NCBI GenBank assembly: GCA_900546065.1
Contig: URBK01000016.1
Coordinates: forward strand, 1-64,000
Length of the DNA stretch: 64,000 nt
Origin: an uncultured Alistipes sp.
Lineage (GTDB): Bacteria > Bacteroidota > Bacteroidia > Bacteroidales > Rikenellaceae
Direction of reading: 5' to 3'
Shown in pieces: positions 1-9,400 of the stretch. The notes under the pieces were generated by a model. That model had not been told where the DNA came from and did no database searches. It worked only from the letters and a program-made list of their open reading frames with translations. Numbering within the stretch: position 1 is the stretch's first letter; every line of letters begins with the position of its first letter. The translations under genes were made by a program, and so were the position numbers.

Positions 1-1665
1 CGCATCCTTCTCCTCCACCACCACGGCCATTCTCTCCTGGGATTCAGAAATCGCAAGTTCTGTTCCGTCAAGTCCTGCATACTTTTTGGGAACCTTATCC
101 AGATCTACCGTAAGGCCGTCTGCCAGCTCACCAATGGCAACGGAAACGCCCCCTGCTCCAAAATCATTACACTTTTTAATGATCCTGCTCACTTCCCCTC
201 TGCGGAAAAGTCTCTGGATCTTCCGTTCTGTCGGTGCATTTCCCTTCTGCACTTCTGCTCCGCAGGTTTCAATGGAGCTTTCGGTATGTACCTTGGAGGA
301 GCCTGTTGCTCCGCCGCAGCCATCGCGTCCTGTCCTTCCGCCCAGAAGGATGATGATGTCTCCAGGGTCAGAATTTTCCCTGATCACGCAGCTTCTGGGG
401 GCTGCTCCCATAACTGCGCCGATTTCCATACGCTTTGCCACATAATCCGGGTGATACAATTCTTTGACATAACCGGTTGCCAGTCCGATCTGGTTTCCGT
501 AAGAAGAATATCCGCTTGCGGCGCCTCTTACCAGTCTCTTCTGGGAAAGCTTTCCCTTCAGGGTCTCGGAAACGGGTACCGTAGGGTCTGCCGCACCTGT
601 CACACGCATTGCCTGGTAAACATAGCCTCTTCCGGAAAGAGGATCTCTGATCGCACCGCCCAGACAGGTTGCCGCACCTCCGAAGGGTTCGATCTCTGTA
701 GGATGGTTATGGGTCTCGTTCTTGAACTGCAACAGCCACTTCTCCATGTGTCCGTCCACATCCACATCGACAAATATGCTGCAGGCGTTGTTTTCCTCGC
801 TCTGCTCCATATTGTCCAGCACGCCCGTCTTCTTCAGATAACGTGCGCCTATTGTCGCCAGCTCCATCAGGCACAGGCTCTTTCCTTCGCGGCCCAGCTC
901 CTTGCGGATACGGTGCAATGTCTCGACCGACTCACCGAGTTCATCGCTCAGGAAAGACTCGTCGATCGTGATATTGGTTATCTCAGTCGTAAAGGTCGTA
1001 TGGCGGCAGTGATCGCTCCAATAGGTATCAAGAATACGCAACTCGGTCTCCGACGGGTCGCGCCCCTCGGCCTTGTAGTATTTTACAACCTCACGCAGAT
1101 CGTCGGCATTCATCGCCAGACCATATCGCTTGCAATACTCCTCCATCTCCCCGTCCTTGAGTGCCGTAAGTCCCGTAAGCACCGGCACGGGCTTCACCTC
1201 GGCATGCTCCATATCGGTCAGCACGCTCAGATCCTTGCGGCGCGACTCCACGGCGTTGATATAGTAGTGCTCGATACGGGCCATATCCTCGTCCGAGACC
1301 GTGTCGTCGAATATCAGCAGCTTAGAGCTCTTGATGCGTATGTCGGCCGTAGGCTCTATGAGGCGCACGCACGCAACGGCCGAACTTGCTCGCTGGTCGA
1401 ACTGCCCGGGAAGATACTCCACGGCCAGATAACGTTTGCCCTCAAGATCGCATTCGTCACTCACGCAGTCGGTGACGATCTCGCCGAAGACGGCATAACG
1501 GCTCCGTTCGAGCAACTCCTCCGAGAAACCGAACAGATCGTAGACGTTAAGCAGACGCAACGCCCCGATGTGCAGTCCCAGATTGTTGTTCAGCTCCTTG
1601 CGGAGAGTCTCGGCCTCAACCTGAAACCGAGGATACTTTTCGACGAAAATACGATAGTTCTTCAT
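1..1665 (-). CDS. purL: Phosphoribosylformylglycinamidine synthase (partial, chimeric)
   Basis: N-terminal 555 codons of the single-chain FGAM synthase, which converts FGAR plus glutamine to FGAM in purine synthesis; the rest lies off the left edge. The frame is open throughout. I see the linker motif SDHCRHTTF and, near residues 316-329, [14 protein letters not shown] of the ATP-binding AIRS-like domain, then [16 protein letters not shown]. The N-terminus ([12 protein letters not shown]) fits the Firmicute-type PurL (TIGR01857-like). It follows purK by 48 bases in a purE-purK-purL operon. Oddity: above roughly position 730 arginine codons are CGN only, while below about 650 most are AGA/AGG, with GGA, GCA and TCC preferred. 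The join falls at the ETHNHPTE motif. This suggests either an assembly chimera or a recombinant gene. Confidence 0.93.
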   Translation of the reverse strand, partial: MKNYRIFVEKYPRFQVEAETLRKELNNNLGLHIGALRLLNVYDLFGFSEELLERSRYAVFGEIVTDCVSDECDLEGKRYLAVEYLPGQFDQRASSAVACVRLIEPTADIRIKSSKLLIFDDTVSDEDMARIEHYYINAVESRRKDLSVLTDMEHAEVKPVPVLTGLTALKDGEMEEYCKRYGLAMNADDLREVVKYYKAEGRDPSETELRILDTYWSDHCRHTTFTTEITNITIDESFLSDELGESVETLHRIRKELGREGKSLCLMELATIGARYLKKTGVLDNMEQSEENNACSIFVDVDVDGHMEKWLLQFKNETHNHPTEIEPFGGAATCLGGAIRDPLSGRGYVYQAMRVTGAADPTVPVSETLKGKLSQKRLVRGAASGYSSYGNQIGLATGYVKELYHPDYVAKRMEIGAVMGAAPRSCVIRENSDPGDIIILLGGRTGRDGCGGATGSSKVHTESSIETCGAEVQKGNAPTERKIQRLFRRGEVSRIIKKCNDFGAGGVSVAIGELADGLTVDLDKVPKKYAGLDGTELAISESQERMAVVVEEKDA

Positions 1666-1713
1666 ATTCGAATGGTCTGTTGTTCTATCTGTTGTTATAT
1701 ATCTTTGACATAT

Positions 1714-2811
1714 TTAATCACGGGCGAAGCGGCCGCTCCAGTCGCGCTCGAACTCTTCGAGTGTCATTCCGACGTAGGTTATATGCCCCATCTTGCGGCG
1801 CGGACGCGATTCGCTCTTGCCGTAGATGTGGACATAGACGTTCGGGTGTCCCTCCGCGGCGATCTTCTCAGCCTCCTCCAGATCCCGTCCGAGGATGTTT
1901 TTCATCACCGTCGGGGCCTTCAGCTCGGGACGCTCCAACGGCATGTCCAGAAGATAGCGGCACAACTCGCGGAACTGGTTTGTCGTGCAGCCCTCGATCG
2001 TATAGTGGCCGCTGTTGTGGGGACGTGGAGCCATCTCGTTAAAGAGGATCTCGTCTCCGCGCACGAAGTATTCGATGGCCAGAATGCCGCGGTACCCGCA
2101 ATCGCGCATGAAACGCACGCTCTGCTCCTCCATGCGGCGTCGTACATCATCCCCCATCTCCGGAGCCGGCACGATGCTCAGGTCGAGAATACCCTTGCTG
2201 TGGATGTTCCGTCCTATGGGGAATGACACTATGTTGTCACCCTCGCCCACCATTATGATGCTTGCCTCGTAGTCGAACCGTACGAACTCCTCGAGAATAC
2301 ACGGCACCGAGAGCATCTTCTCCGCCGACGGCAGATCCTCGGCCGAACGCAGCAGGCACTGTCCATATCCGTCATATCCCAGCGTGCGGGTCTTCAGCAC
2401 GCACGGATAGCCGAACTCTTCAACAGCCTTATGCAGATCATCCGCCGACGTGATGTCGCGATAGTGCGGACAAGAGAGTCCGTGGCTGCGGGCATTATCC
2501 TTCTCGCGCAGACGGTCCTGCGAATCGAACAGCGGACGGAAGCCCTGCTTGATGTTATATTCTCTCTCAAGGTCCACGAGAAGGTATCCCGGGACATTCT
2601 CGAACTCGTACGTCACCACGTCGCTGCGGCGGCACAACTCCTCCAGAGCCTCACAGTCGTCGAACTTGGCCGTTATGTGGTCGTCACACACGGCAAAGGC
2701 CGGAGCGTCGTGCGAAGGATCGAGGCACACGGTCCGCGCCCCGAGCATACGCGCCTGCTCGGCAATCATCAGCCCGAGCTGGCCTCCGCCTATGATTCCT
2801 ATCGTACGCAT
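1714..2811 (-). CDS. purK: N5-carboxyaminoimidazole ribonucleotide synthase
   Basis: ATP-grasp enzyme of 365 residues that carboxylates AIR to N5-CAIR using ATP and bicarbonate. The N-terminus [15 protein letters not shown] is the PurK nucleotide-like fold, followed by the ATP-grasp core (CVLKTRTLGYDGYGQ, then EEFVRFDYEASII) and the C-terminal NEMAPRPHNSGHYTIEG signature. Its start overlaps the purE stop by one base (TAATG), so the two are probably translationally coupled. Its product is the substrate of the neighbouring PurE. The length is normal for the family. The codon usage is that of the host, unlike the far end of purL. Confidence 0.97.
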   Translation of the reverse strand: MRTIGIIGGGQLGLMIAEQARMLGARTVCLDPSHDAPAFAVCDDHITAKFDDCEALEELCRRSDVVTYEFENVPGYLLVDLEREYNIKQGFRPLFDSQDRLREKDNARSHGLSCPHYRDITSADDLHKAVEEFGYPCVLKTRTLGYDGYGQCLLRSAEDLPSAEKMLSVPCILEEFVRFDYEASIIMVGEGDNIVSFPIGRNIHSKGILDLSIVPAPEMGDDVRRRMEEQSVRFMRDCGYRGILAIEYFVRGDEILFNEMAPRPHNSGHYTIEGCTTNQFRELCRYLLDMPLERPELKAPTVMKNILGRDLEEAEKIAAEGHPNVYVHIYGKSESRPRRKMGHITYVGMTLEEFERDWSGRFARD

Positions 2812-3278
2812 TACAACTCGGCTTTCATAACCTGCTCGGTCTGACGGCGGCGGAACGAGTCGAGCCGCTCGGCCAGAGCGCTGTCCTGCAATGCCAGAAT
2901 GGAGGCGGCGATAAGGGCGGCATTCTTGGCGCCGTTTATGGCCACCGTAGCCACGGGCACGCCTGCCGGCATCTGCACGATCGAGAGCAGAGAGTCCAGT
3001 CCGTTCAGTGCGCGCGACTTGACCGGCACGCCGATTACGGGCAGCGAGGTCATGGCAGCCGTCATGCCGGGCAGGTGTGCGGCACCTCCAGCGCCCGCTA
3101 TGATGACACCGATGCCGCGCTCACGCGCCGTGGTGGCGTAGTCATACATGAGCTGCGGCGTGCGATGCGCACTGACCACACGTTTTTCGTACTCGATACC
3201 CAGTTCGTCGAGCATATCCGCCGCCGCCGACATCACTTCCCAGTCGCTGGTCGACCCCATAATCACTCCAACCTTCAT
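2811..3278 (-). CDS. purE: N5-carboxyaminoimidazole ribonucleotide mutase
   Basis: Class I PurE of 155 residues that isomerises N5-CAIR to CAIR. The N-terminus reads [14 protein letters not shown], the conserved phosphate-binding GSxSDW motif. It is followed by SAHRTP (about residues 41-46), the catalytic His region, and [12 protein letters not shown]. It is the first gene of the purE-purK-purL run. There is no room for a promoter between its start and the terminator-like hairpin at 3299-3331, so transcription probably enters by reading through that hairpin from a start near 3580. Confidence 0.97.
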   Translation of the reverse strand: MKVGVIMGSTSDWEVMSAAADMLDELGIEYEKRVVSAHRTPQLMYDYATTARERGIGVIIAGAGGAAHLPGMTAAMTSLPVIGVPVKSRALNGLDSLLSIVQMPAGVPVATVAINGAKNAALIAASILALQDSALAERLDSFRRRQTEQVMKAEL

Positions 3279-3298
3279 ATTATCAGTATAATAATGTT

Positions 3299-3331
3299 AA
3301 AAACGCAGCCGCTGCATAGTATGCAACGGCT
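3299..3331 (-). terminator. Terminator-like hairpin in the purE leader
   Basis: On the minus strand AGCCG-T-TGCAT, loop ACT, ATGCA-G-CGGCT (arms 3307-3317 and 3321-3331, one mismatch) is followed three bases later by TTTTT (3299-3303). It lies about 20 bases before the purE start, so it could be an attenuator for the purine operon. Confidence 0.6.
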
Positions 3332-3498
3332 ACATTTATCCTAAAATGTTCCACTGGTGGTCATTTTGCGTGCAACAACCCGCACCGAAGGCCGCACAAC
3401 ACGACGTTACACATTCGCCATGTGGCCTTACCGCCGCCGATAGCTGCATCCGCCGACACACTTCGCACCCGAGATTTATCGTCTGCCGCAGGCGGTTG

Positions 3499-3534
3499 CC
3501 CGCATGAATGGCCCACCCCGCATGAATGGCCCAC
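3499..3534. repeat. Perfect 18-bp tandem duplication
   Basis: The unit CCCGCATGAATGGCCCAC occurs twice head to tail (3499-3516 and 3517-3534) inside the purE leader. It is a multiple of three, so the 81-codon frame is kept (GWAIHA repeated). It probably arose by slippage or duplication. Confidence 0.9.
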
Positions 3535-3786
3535 GACGAAAAACAGTTCCCGAGAACGGTATGTCTCCCCTTCGCATTCATGAATGCAAATGTACGCCAT
3601 TTTTTCGATAAAAGGAACGAAACGTCATACAAAAATATCAACAAATTATCCACTTGACAGCCATCTGCGCCCACATCTCCGGCACTCGGCACCCAAACGG
3701 CCCGAAAACGCTAATAATCCACTATTTCTACCGCCACAGCCTGTCACTATTCCACTCTGCGGATCTTTTCCGCCGCGACTAAGACA

Positions 3787-3820
3787 CAATAAAAATGGAG
3801 AGCTTGCGACTCTCCATTTT
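3787..3820 (-). terminator. Orphan intrinsic terminator
   Basis: Perfect 11-bp stem AAAATGGAGAG / CTCTCCATTTT (3792-3802 and 3810-3820) with a 7-base loop. The minus-strand tail is TTTTTATTG; the plus-strand tail is poorer. No gene that I accept ends here. The surrounding 3600-4227 stretch holds no convincing coding frame, so it may end a small RNA or a decayed gene. Confidence 0.6.
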
Positions 3821-4226
3821 GCAATCGTACAGCAGAAAGCGTCTCTCGACTCTCTGACTCTATGGCTGGCAGGCGAAAATCGTCTGCTTTTCGCTTCTGC
3901 TGTCCGCTCAAGCCCTCGCCCGACGAACTTTTCCGCGCATGGGGAGCTATCACACTTCCCGAGCGCTGTGGCCGTTTTCAGGCTTTGGGCCTTCACTTGA
4001 ACAATGCCGCCGGCGCATCCCTGCGGCAGCGGCCCGCGTCTACGCCTCACGGCGGTGACGGCTCACAAACTATTCATAAAACAAACAAAATAAACTCTCT
4101 TACATGTCTCAACGAGTCTCCTTTCGAATATCTCTCGTTTTCACATTGCAAAGATCCAGTTTTGAGCCCGGCCGCGCAATCGCCAATTACAGGGATTCGC
4201 ACCGATACCGTTCACTATTAGTAATG

Positions 4227-4259
4227 ATTGTCCCATGTAACGAAAAATTAGTATTTTTG
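4227..4259 (+). promoter_or_regulatory. Bacteroidetes-type promoter
   Basis: ATTG (4227-4230), a 21-base gap, then TATTTTTG (4252-4259), matching TTG-N19-21-TAnnTTTG. It would start transcription near 4266, upstream of the secreted protein gene at 4407. Confidence 0.6.
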
Positions 4260-4406
4260 CAAAAAATTCGAACGTACGGCCCGACTTTGTCTCATGACAC
4301 CCGTCAAAGTGCCTGTATGCAGCACAAAAGACAGCCATTTCGACCGTCTGTTTGTTCTGCAATGTGGGATGAGGACGAAACCGCACCCAAAATACGACCC
4401 GACTCG

Positions 4407-6125
4407 ATGGAAAAGAGACTTTCGACATCCGTTGCAGGCACCCCGCGTGCCATAAACACGAAAGGGGCTGCCGCCCGACACAACGCGGTGCTGCGCCGCT
4501 TGCGGACACATCTTGCCACGGCAGCCGTCATAACAACCCTTATCTCAACTATCCTTGCCACAGACAAAGCCTCGGCGCAGGCCGTCGACCGACCGCGTCC
4601 GCAGCAGTGGGAACGGCTCGTGAAGGGAGGACGTTTCATGGACCGCATCCTGCCCATGCCCGACGGCCGCAAGGCCAAGCACACGTGGGGCACGGCCGAG
4701 GTCGCCGAACGCTTTGTCGACAACGGCATAGAGATGCCCGACACGTCATTCTGGGGCGGAAACATCCTTAAGGGCGACGACGGGCTCTACCACATGTACG
4801 TATGCGGCTGGCCGGAGGACTCTCCGCAGGGGCACATGTTCTGGCCCAACTCGACGGTGTATCACGCCGTCGCGAAGCGTCTGCACGGTCCCTACACCAT
4901 ACGCGAAACCATAGGCAAGGGGCACAACCCAGAAGCATACCGTCTCGACGACGGCCGTATCGTCATATATGTCATCGGCGGATACTATATAGCCGACTCC
5001 TTCGACGGCCCGTGGCAATACTCGCAGTTCGAGTTCGACCGGCGCGACCGCCCCGTGATCGAGGGGTTGAGCAACCTCACATTCGCACGCCGCGACGACG
5101 GCTCGCGTCTGATGGTGTGCCGAGGCGGAGGCGTATGGATCAGCCGCGACGGCCTGAAACCCTACCGTCAGATCACCGAAAAGAGAATATATCCGCCCGT
5201 CGACGGAGAGTTTGAAGACCCCGTCGTGTGGCGTGACTCGCTGCAATACCACCTCATCGTGAACGACTGGCTCGGACGCATAGCCTACTATCAGCGTTCG
5301 ATAGACGGAGTGCATTGGGTCACCGAGCAGGGCGAGGCGTATGTACCCGGAGTTTCAGCACACAAGGACGGTTATGTCGAGCAATGGTTCAAGTATGAGC
5401 GCCCGAAGATATTTCAGGATGGCAAGGGGCGTGTCGAGCAGATAAACTTCGCGGTCATCGACACCATCAAATGGAACGACCTGCCCAACGACCGTCACAG
5501 CTCGAAGAATATATGCCTGCCCATGAACAAGGGGCTGCTCATCGAGGTGTTGAACCGCGAGCCGATAGATCAGCATACCGAAACGATCGAGCTGCTCATC
5601 AAGGGCGAGAAGGAATTCAAACCGGCACGAGACCTCGATATCGGGTCGCTGAGACTCGGCTCTTACACCGAGGTCAATTTCGGCGGCGGCGCCAAGGCAA
5701 CAGGAATGAGAAAGCAAGGCAACGACATCGTGGTGACGTTCGACGCCCGCGACAGCGGTATCGACCCCACGGAGTTCGCACCCAAACTTTTGGGGCGCAA
5801 CCGCAAGGGAGAGATCATCTTCGGATACGCCTCACTGCCATACGTCAATTACCGCCCGGCCATACTGTCGAGCCTCCGCCCGACGTACGATGCCGAAGGG
5901 GGCTGTATCACTACCGACATGGAGAACTTCGGACTCTCGGCATCGAAAGAGTCGACGCTCACCATCACTACAGCCGACGGACGGCACTTTACGGCTTCGA
6001 TTCCGCCTATCGAACCATACGGGAAGGCCACCGTCCGTATCGATACCGACACGACGGTCGATCTTCAGGGATGCGAGGTGACGGTAACGACGGCCGGCAA
6101 GGTTGTACACCGCCAGCAATGGTGA
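4407..6125 (+). CDS. Secreted five-bladed beta-propeller glycosidase-like protein
   Basis: 572 residues from the ATG chosen here. The reading frame is open further upstream, but the predicted transcript start near 4266 and an n-region, hydrophobic stretch and ASA|QA-type cleavage site (about residues 34-58) favour this or a nearby ATG (4365 is possible). The body has repeated blade-like motifs: WGGNILKGDDGLYHMYVCGW, GHNPEAYRLDDGRIVIY, GEFEDPVVWRD, and YERPKIFQDGKG. These resemble GH43/GH32/GH117-type propellers, where FEDP-like acids are catalytic. The C-terminus looks like a beta-sandwich. The family cannot be fixed from sequence alone, and the substrate is unknown. It stands alone, 69 bases before feoB, with no SusC/SusD partner. 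Confidence 0.72.
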   Translation: MEKRLSTSVAGTPRAINTKGAAARHNAVLRRLRTHLATAAVITTLISTILATDKASAQAVDRPRPQQWERLVKGGRFMDRILPMPDGRKAKHTWGTAEVAERFVDNGIEMPDTSFWGGNILKGDDGLYHMYVCGWPEDSPQGHMFWPNSTVYHAVAKRLHGPYTIRETIGKGHNPEAYRLDDGRIVIYVIGGYYIADSFDGPWQYSQFEFDRRDRPVIEGLSNLTFARRDDGSRLMVCRGGGVWISRDGLKPYRQITEKRIYPPVDGEFEDPVVWRDSLQYHLIVNDWLGRIAYYQRSIDGVHWVTEQGEAYVPGVSAHKDGYVEQWFKYERPKIFQDGKGRVEQINFAVIDTIKWNDLPNDRHSSKNICLPMNKGLLIEVLNREPIDQHTETIELLIKGEKEFKPARDLDIGSLRLGSYTEVNFGGGAKATGMRKQGNDIVVTFDARDSGIDPTEFAPKLLGRNRKGEIIFGYASLPYVNYRPAILSSLRPTYDAEGGCITTDMENFGLSASKESTLTITTADGRHFTASIPPIEPYGKATVRIDTDTTVDLQGCEVTVTTAGKVVHRQQW

Positions 6126-6194
6126 CGGATGCGACGCACGTCGTCGCGGGCATTGCGGAGTGCAACAAAGACGAAAAGATAAATGTAACGAAAT

Positions 6195-8615
6195 ATGTTT
6201 CTATCAGATTTGAAGACCGACGAGTCGGCCGTAGTCATCCGAGTATTGGGGCACGGCGGATTCCGACGCAGGATTCTCGAGATGGGATTCGTCCGCGGTC
6301 AGAAGGTGACGGCGATACTCAACGCCCCGCTGCGCGACCCCATCAAATACAGCATCATGGGTTACGAGGTGTCGCTGCGCCGCAGCGAGGCGGCCATGGT
6401 CGAGGTCATCACACAGCAGGAGGCGCAGAAGCTATCGGCCGAGTGGGGCAAACACTCGACATCGGACAACGACTTCGACTACGAGAAGGTCATCGACGCC
6501 AAGATCCGCGAGATAAACATTGCGCTGGTCGGGAACCCCAACAGCGGCAAGACATCACTTTTCAACGCCCTGTCGGGACGCCGCGAGCACGTGGGCAACT
6601 ACAGCGGCGTGACGGTAGACGCCAAGAGCGGATCGTTCAAATACAAGGACTACCACATCAACATCACCGACCTGCCGGGCACATACGCCCTGTCGGCATA
6701 TACGCCCGAAGAGATCTACGTACGGTGCCATCTGGTGGAGAAGCTGCCCGACGTGGTCATAAACGTTGTGGCGGCGTCGAATCTCGAACGCAACCTCTAC
6801 CTCACTACCGAACTAATGGATGTAAACCCGCGCGTCGTCATAGCGCTGAACATGTACGACGAGCTGGAGCAGGAGGGGGCACGGCTCGACTACGACTGTC
6901 TGGGCCGCATGATCGGCATACCGATGGTCCCCGTTGTGGCGCGTGAGCACAAGGGTCTGGACCATCTGCTCGACGAGGTTATACTTACATTTGAGAATCA
7001 GAATCCCAAGGTGCGCCACGTGCATATCAACTACTCGCCCTCGGTCGAGGCCGAGATCACGGCCCTGTCGAAGATGATGAAACTGCACACCGAAGAGCTT
7101 CCCAAATATTTTCCGCCGCGCTACCTCGCCATAAAGATGCTCGAGGGCGACAGCGAAATCACCGACATGCTCTCTCACTCGGAGCACTATCCCGACTGGA
7201 AGGCGCAGGCCGCGCGCGGAGCCGAACGTATCGTATCGGCCCTGAACGAGGATGTCGAGAGCGCAATCACAAACGAGAAATACGGATTCATCGAGGGCGC
7301 TCTGGCCGAGACCTTCACCCCTAGCGACAAAGGCCCCAACCGCCGTACGTCGTTCATCGACCGTATCGTCACCAACAAATACGCAGGATTCCCGCTCTTC
7401 CTGTTCGTGATATTTCTTATGTTCTGGTGTACATTTACTTTGGGTGCATATCCTCAAGCATGGCTTGAGGCAGGCTTCGCATGGCTCGGCCAGAGCGTGG
7501 GCAGCATCCTCGGTGACGGGGCGCTGCGTGACCTTATCGTCGACGGCATCATCGGCGGCGTTGGCGCCGTAGCCGTATTCCTGCCAAACATACTTATACT
7601 CTACATGTTCATATCACTGATGGAGGACTCGGGATATATGGCCCGCGCGGCCTTCATCATGGACAAGTTGATGCATCTGGTTGGTCTGCACGGGAAATCG
7701 TTTATTCCGCTCGTTATGGGCTTTGGCTGCAACGTACCGGCAATCATGGCTTCACGCACGATCGAGAGCCGCAGCAGCCGACTGATAACCATACTGATAA
7801 ACCCGTTCATGTCATGCAGCGCACGACTTCCGGTGTTCATACTTCTAACGGGTACATTCTTCCCCGAGCATGCCGGAGCAATGCTCTTCCTGATATACAT
7901 GCTCGGATGTATCGTCGCCGTCATCACGGCCCGTCTGTTGCGCCGTTTCATGTTCGGGCCCGATGAAACGCCATTCGTCATGGAGCTGCCGCCATACCGC
8001 GTCCCGACACTCAACGCAACGATGCGTCACATGTGGGAGCGCAGCGAGCAGTACCTCAAGAAGATGGGAGGACTGATCCTCGTAGCTACGGTCATCATCT
8101 GGTTCCTGAGCTACTATCCGCGTGGCGGAGCGGATGCCACGGCACAGATGCCGCAAACGACCGTCACCGAGAACGTTGCCGCGATGCCCGACACCGCCGC
8201 GGAAGCATCGACACAATCCGAACAATCATATCTCGGACGCATAGGCAAATTCTGCGAGCCGGCCATGCAGCCGCTCGGGCTTGACTGGCGCGCCAGCGTC
8301 GCCATGCTCTCGGGTGCCGCCGCCAAGGAGATCGTCGTCTCGACACTCGGCGTTCTCTATGCCGCGGATGACGAGGGAGAGGACACATCGTCACTCTCAC
8401 AGAGACTTCTCGCCTCGGGCAACTACAGTCGCGCCGCGGCTCTTGCAATGATGGTATTCATATTGCTCTACTTCCCCTGCATAGCCACCGTCGCGGCCAT
8501 AGCACAGGAGGCCGGAGGATGGAAGTGGGCCGCATTCTCGATAGTCTACAACACAGTCGTGGCATGGATCATAGCATGGATCGCATACCACATAGGCATG
8601 CTGATCGGGCTATAA
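6195..8615 (+). CDS. feoB: Ferrous iron transporter, FeoA-FeoB fusion
   Basis: 806 residues. Residues 1-75 are a FeoA SH3-like domain (LGHGGFRRRILEMGFVRGQ). A linker leads to the G-domain with G1 GNPNSGKTS (about 114-122), G3 DLPG (about 159) and G4 NMYD (about 219). A membrane region from about 395 carries two Gate-like segments, including GFGCNVPAIMASR and AAAKEIVVSTLGVLY. It imports Fe2+ across the inner membrane. Fusion with FeoA is common in Bacteroidetes. A hydrophilic, Ala/Thr-rich loop of about 35 residues (near residues 640-675) separates late membrane segments. The hemerythrin gene follows 65 bases later, so iron is a shared theme. Confidence 0.96.
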   Translation: MFLSDLKTDESAVVIRVLGHGGFRRRILEMGFVRGQKVTAILNAPLRDPIKYSIMGYEVSLRRSEAAMVEVITQQEAQKLSAEWGKHSTSDNDFDYEKVIDAKIREINIALVGNPNSGKTSLFNALSGRREHVGNYSGVTVDAKSGSFKYKDYHINITDLPGTYALSAYTPEEIYVRCHLVEKLPDVVINVVAASNLERNLYLTTELMDVNPRVVIALNMYDELEQEGARLDYDCLGRMIGIPMVPVVAREHKGLDHLLDEVILTFENQNPKVRHVHINYSPSVEAEITALSKMMKLHTEELPKYFPPRYLAIKMLEGDSEITDMLSHSEHYPDWKAQAARGAERIVSALNEDVESAITNEKYGFIEGALAETFTPSDKGPNRRTSFIDRIVTNKYAGFPLFLFVIFLMFWCTFTLGAYPQAWLEAGFAWLGQSVGSILGDGALRDLIVDGIIGGVGAVAVFLPNILILYMFISLMEDSGYMARAAFIMDKLMHLVGLHGKSFIPLVMGFGCNVPAIMASRTIESRSSRLITILINPFMSCSARLPVFILLTGTFFPEHAGAMLFLIYMLGCIVAVITARLLRRFMFGPDETPFVMELPPYRVPTLNATMRHMWERSEQYLKKMGGLILVATVIIWFLSYYPRGGADATAQMPQTTVTENVAAMPDTAAEASTQSEQSYLGRIGKFCEPAMQPLGLDWRASVAMLSGAAAKEIVVSTLGVLYAADDEGEDTSSLSQRLLASGNYSRAAALAMMVFILLYFPCIATVAAIAQEAGGWKWAAFSIVYNTVVAWIIAWIAYHIGMLIGL

Positions 8616-8680
8616 TCCGCAATACGGCAAAACGGGGAACGCCGAATGTTCGGCGGCAGTAATACACACAAATAAGGAAG

Positions 8681-9400
8681 ATGAAAAGCTACATCACAGA
8701 CAATAACAACAAGGCGATACTCTCCGAGCAGATGAAGATCATCGAGCTAATAGACGCCGACTACCGCCTGCTGTCGATCATTATGCGGCTCGACATCACA
8801 CTCCCGTTCGGCGACATCTCGGTCGAGCAGATGTGCCGCCGATACGACATGTCACCGACGCTGTTCCTGATGATATGCCGCGTATATTCCGACGAGGATT
8901 ATACACCCGACATCGAGGGGCTCAACATCGGCGACATGCTCCATCTGATACGGTTTCTGCGGGCGTCGCACCGCTACTACCTCGACCACATGATCCCGCG
9001 CATAACGCAAAGCATGCAGCGTGTGCTCGCCGCGTGCGAAAAGCGCCAGAGCGACATCCTGCGCCGCTTCTACGAAAACTATATCGCCGAGGTGGAGGCC
9101 CATCTTGCCTATGAGGAGACTACCATATTCCCATACGTCGAGGCATTGGCCGCAGGCCGTGCCGACGGCACGATGCACATGCGCAGTTTCATGGCCAACC
9201 ACACCGACATCTGCGACAAGATCGACGACATGAAGAGCGTCGTGATAAAATACCTGCCCGAGAGCTGCCCCACGCAGCAGCGGTGCGAACTGCTGTTCGA
9301 CATCTTCCGCATGAAGGAGGATCTGGGCAAGCACACGCGGCTCGAGTCGACACTTCTGGCACCCGTCGCAACCAATGCCGAGGAGGCGGCCGAGTCATGA
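8681..9400 (+). CDS. Hemerythrin-domain protein, Ric/YtfE-like
   Basis: 239 residues. Residues about 15-80 form a helical N-terminal part with a helix-turn-helix flavour (ISVEQMCRRYDMSPTLFLM), reminiscent of the ScdA_N/YtfE N-terminus. From about 90 a four-helix hemerythrin-like domain offers the ligands His97, His103, His141, Glu145, His174, His218 and Glu222, the pattern of a di-iron site. Such proteins bind or sense oxygen or nitric oxide, or help repair Fe-S clusters. The stop overlaps the next start (ATGA), coupling it to the LuxR-type regulator and suggesting a sensor-regulator pair. Its exact function is not known to me. Confidence 0.82.
   Translation: MKSYITDNNNKAILSEQMKIIELIDADYRLLSIIMRLDITLPFGDISVEQMCRRYDMSPTLFLMICRVYSDEDYTPDIEGLNIGDMLHLIRFLRASHRYYLDHMIPRITQSMQRVLAACEKRQSDILRRFYENYIAEVEAHLAYEETTIFPYVEALAAGRADGTMHMRSFMANHTDICDKIDDMKSVVIKYLPESCPTQQRCELLFDIFRMKEDLGKHTRLESTLLAPVATNAEEAAES

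Larger units (their letters stand above)
3299..3594 (-). other. purE leader unit, possible small RNA or small gene
   Basis: A -7 element (TACATTTG on the minus strand, 3587-3594) with no good -33 is followed by about 280 bases ending in a hairpin and T-run at 3299-3331. An 81-codon frame (3336-3581) starts almost at the predicted transcript start and stops five bases before the hairpin. It would encode a Cys-rich peptide (8 Cys) I do not recognise. Either this is a structured leader RNA controlling purE, or a free-standing small transcript. I recognise no known riboswitch core. Confidence 0.4.

Noticed and set aside
286..2226. 646-codon plus-strand open frame
   Set aside because: It is antisense to purL and purK, which have clear family motifs; its translation has no recognisable domain.
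3584..4050. Opposing frames of 138 and 134 codons
   Set aside because: They overlap each other, run across the orphan terminator, and have no recognisable motif or start context.
5471..6946. 491-codon plus-strand frame overlapping the propeller protein and feoB
   Set aside because: Arg-rich, wrong-frame translation crossing two genuine genes.
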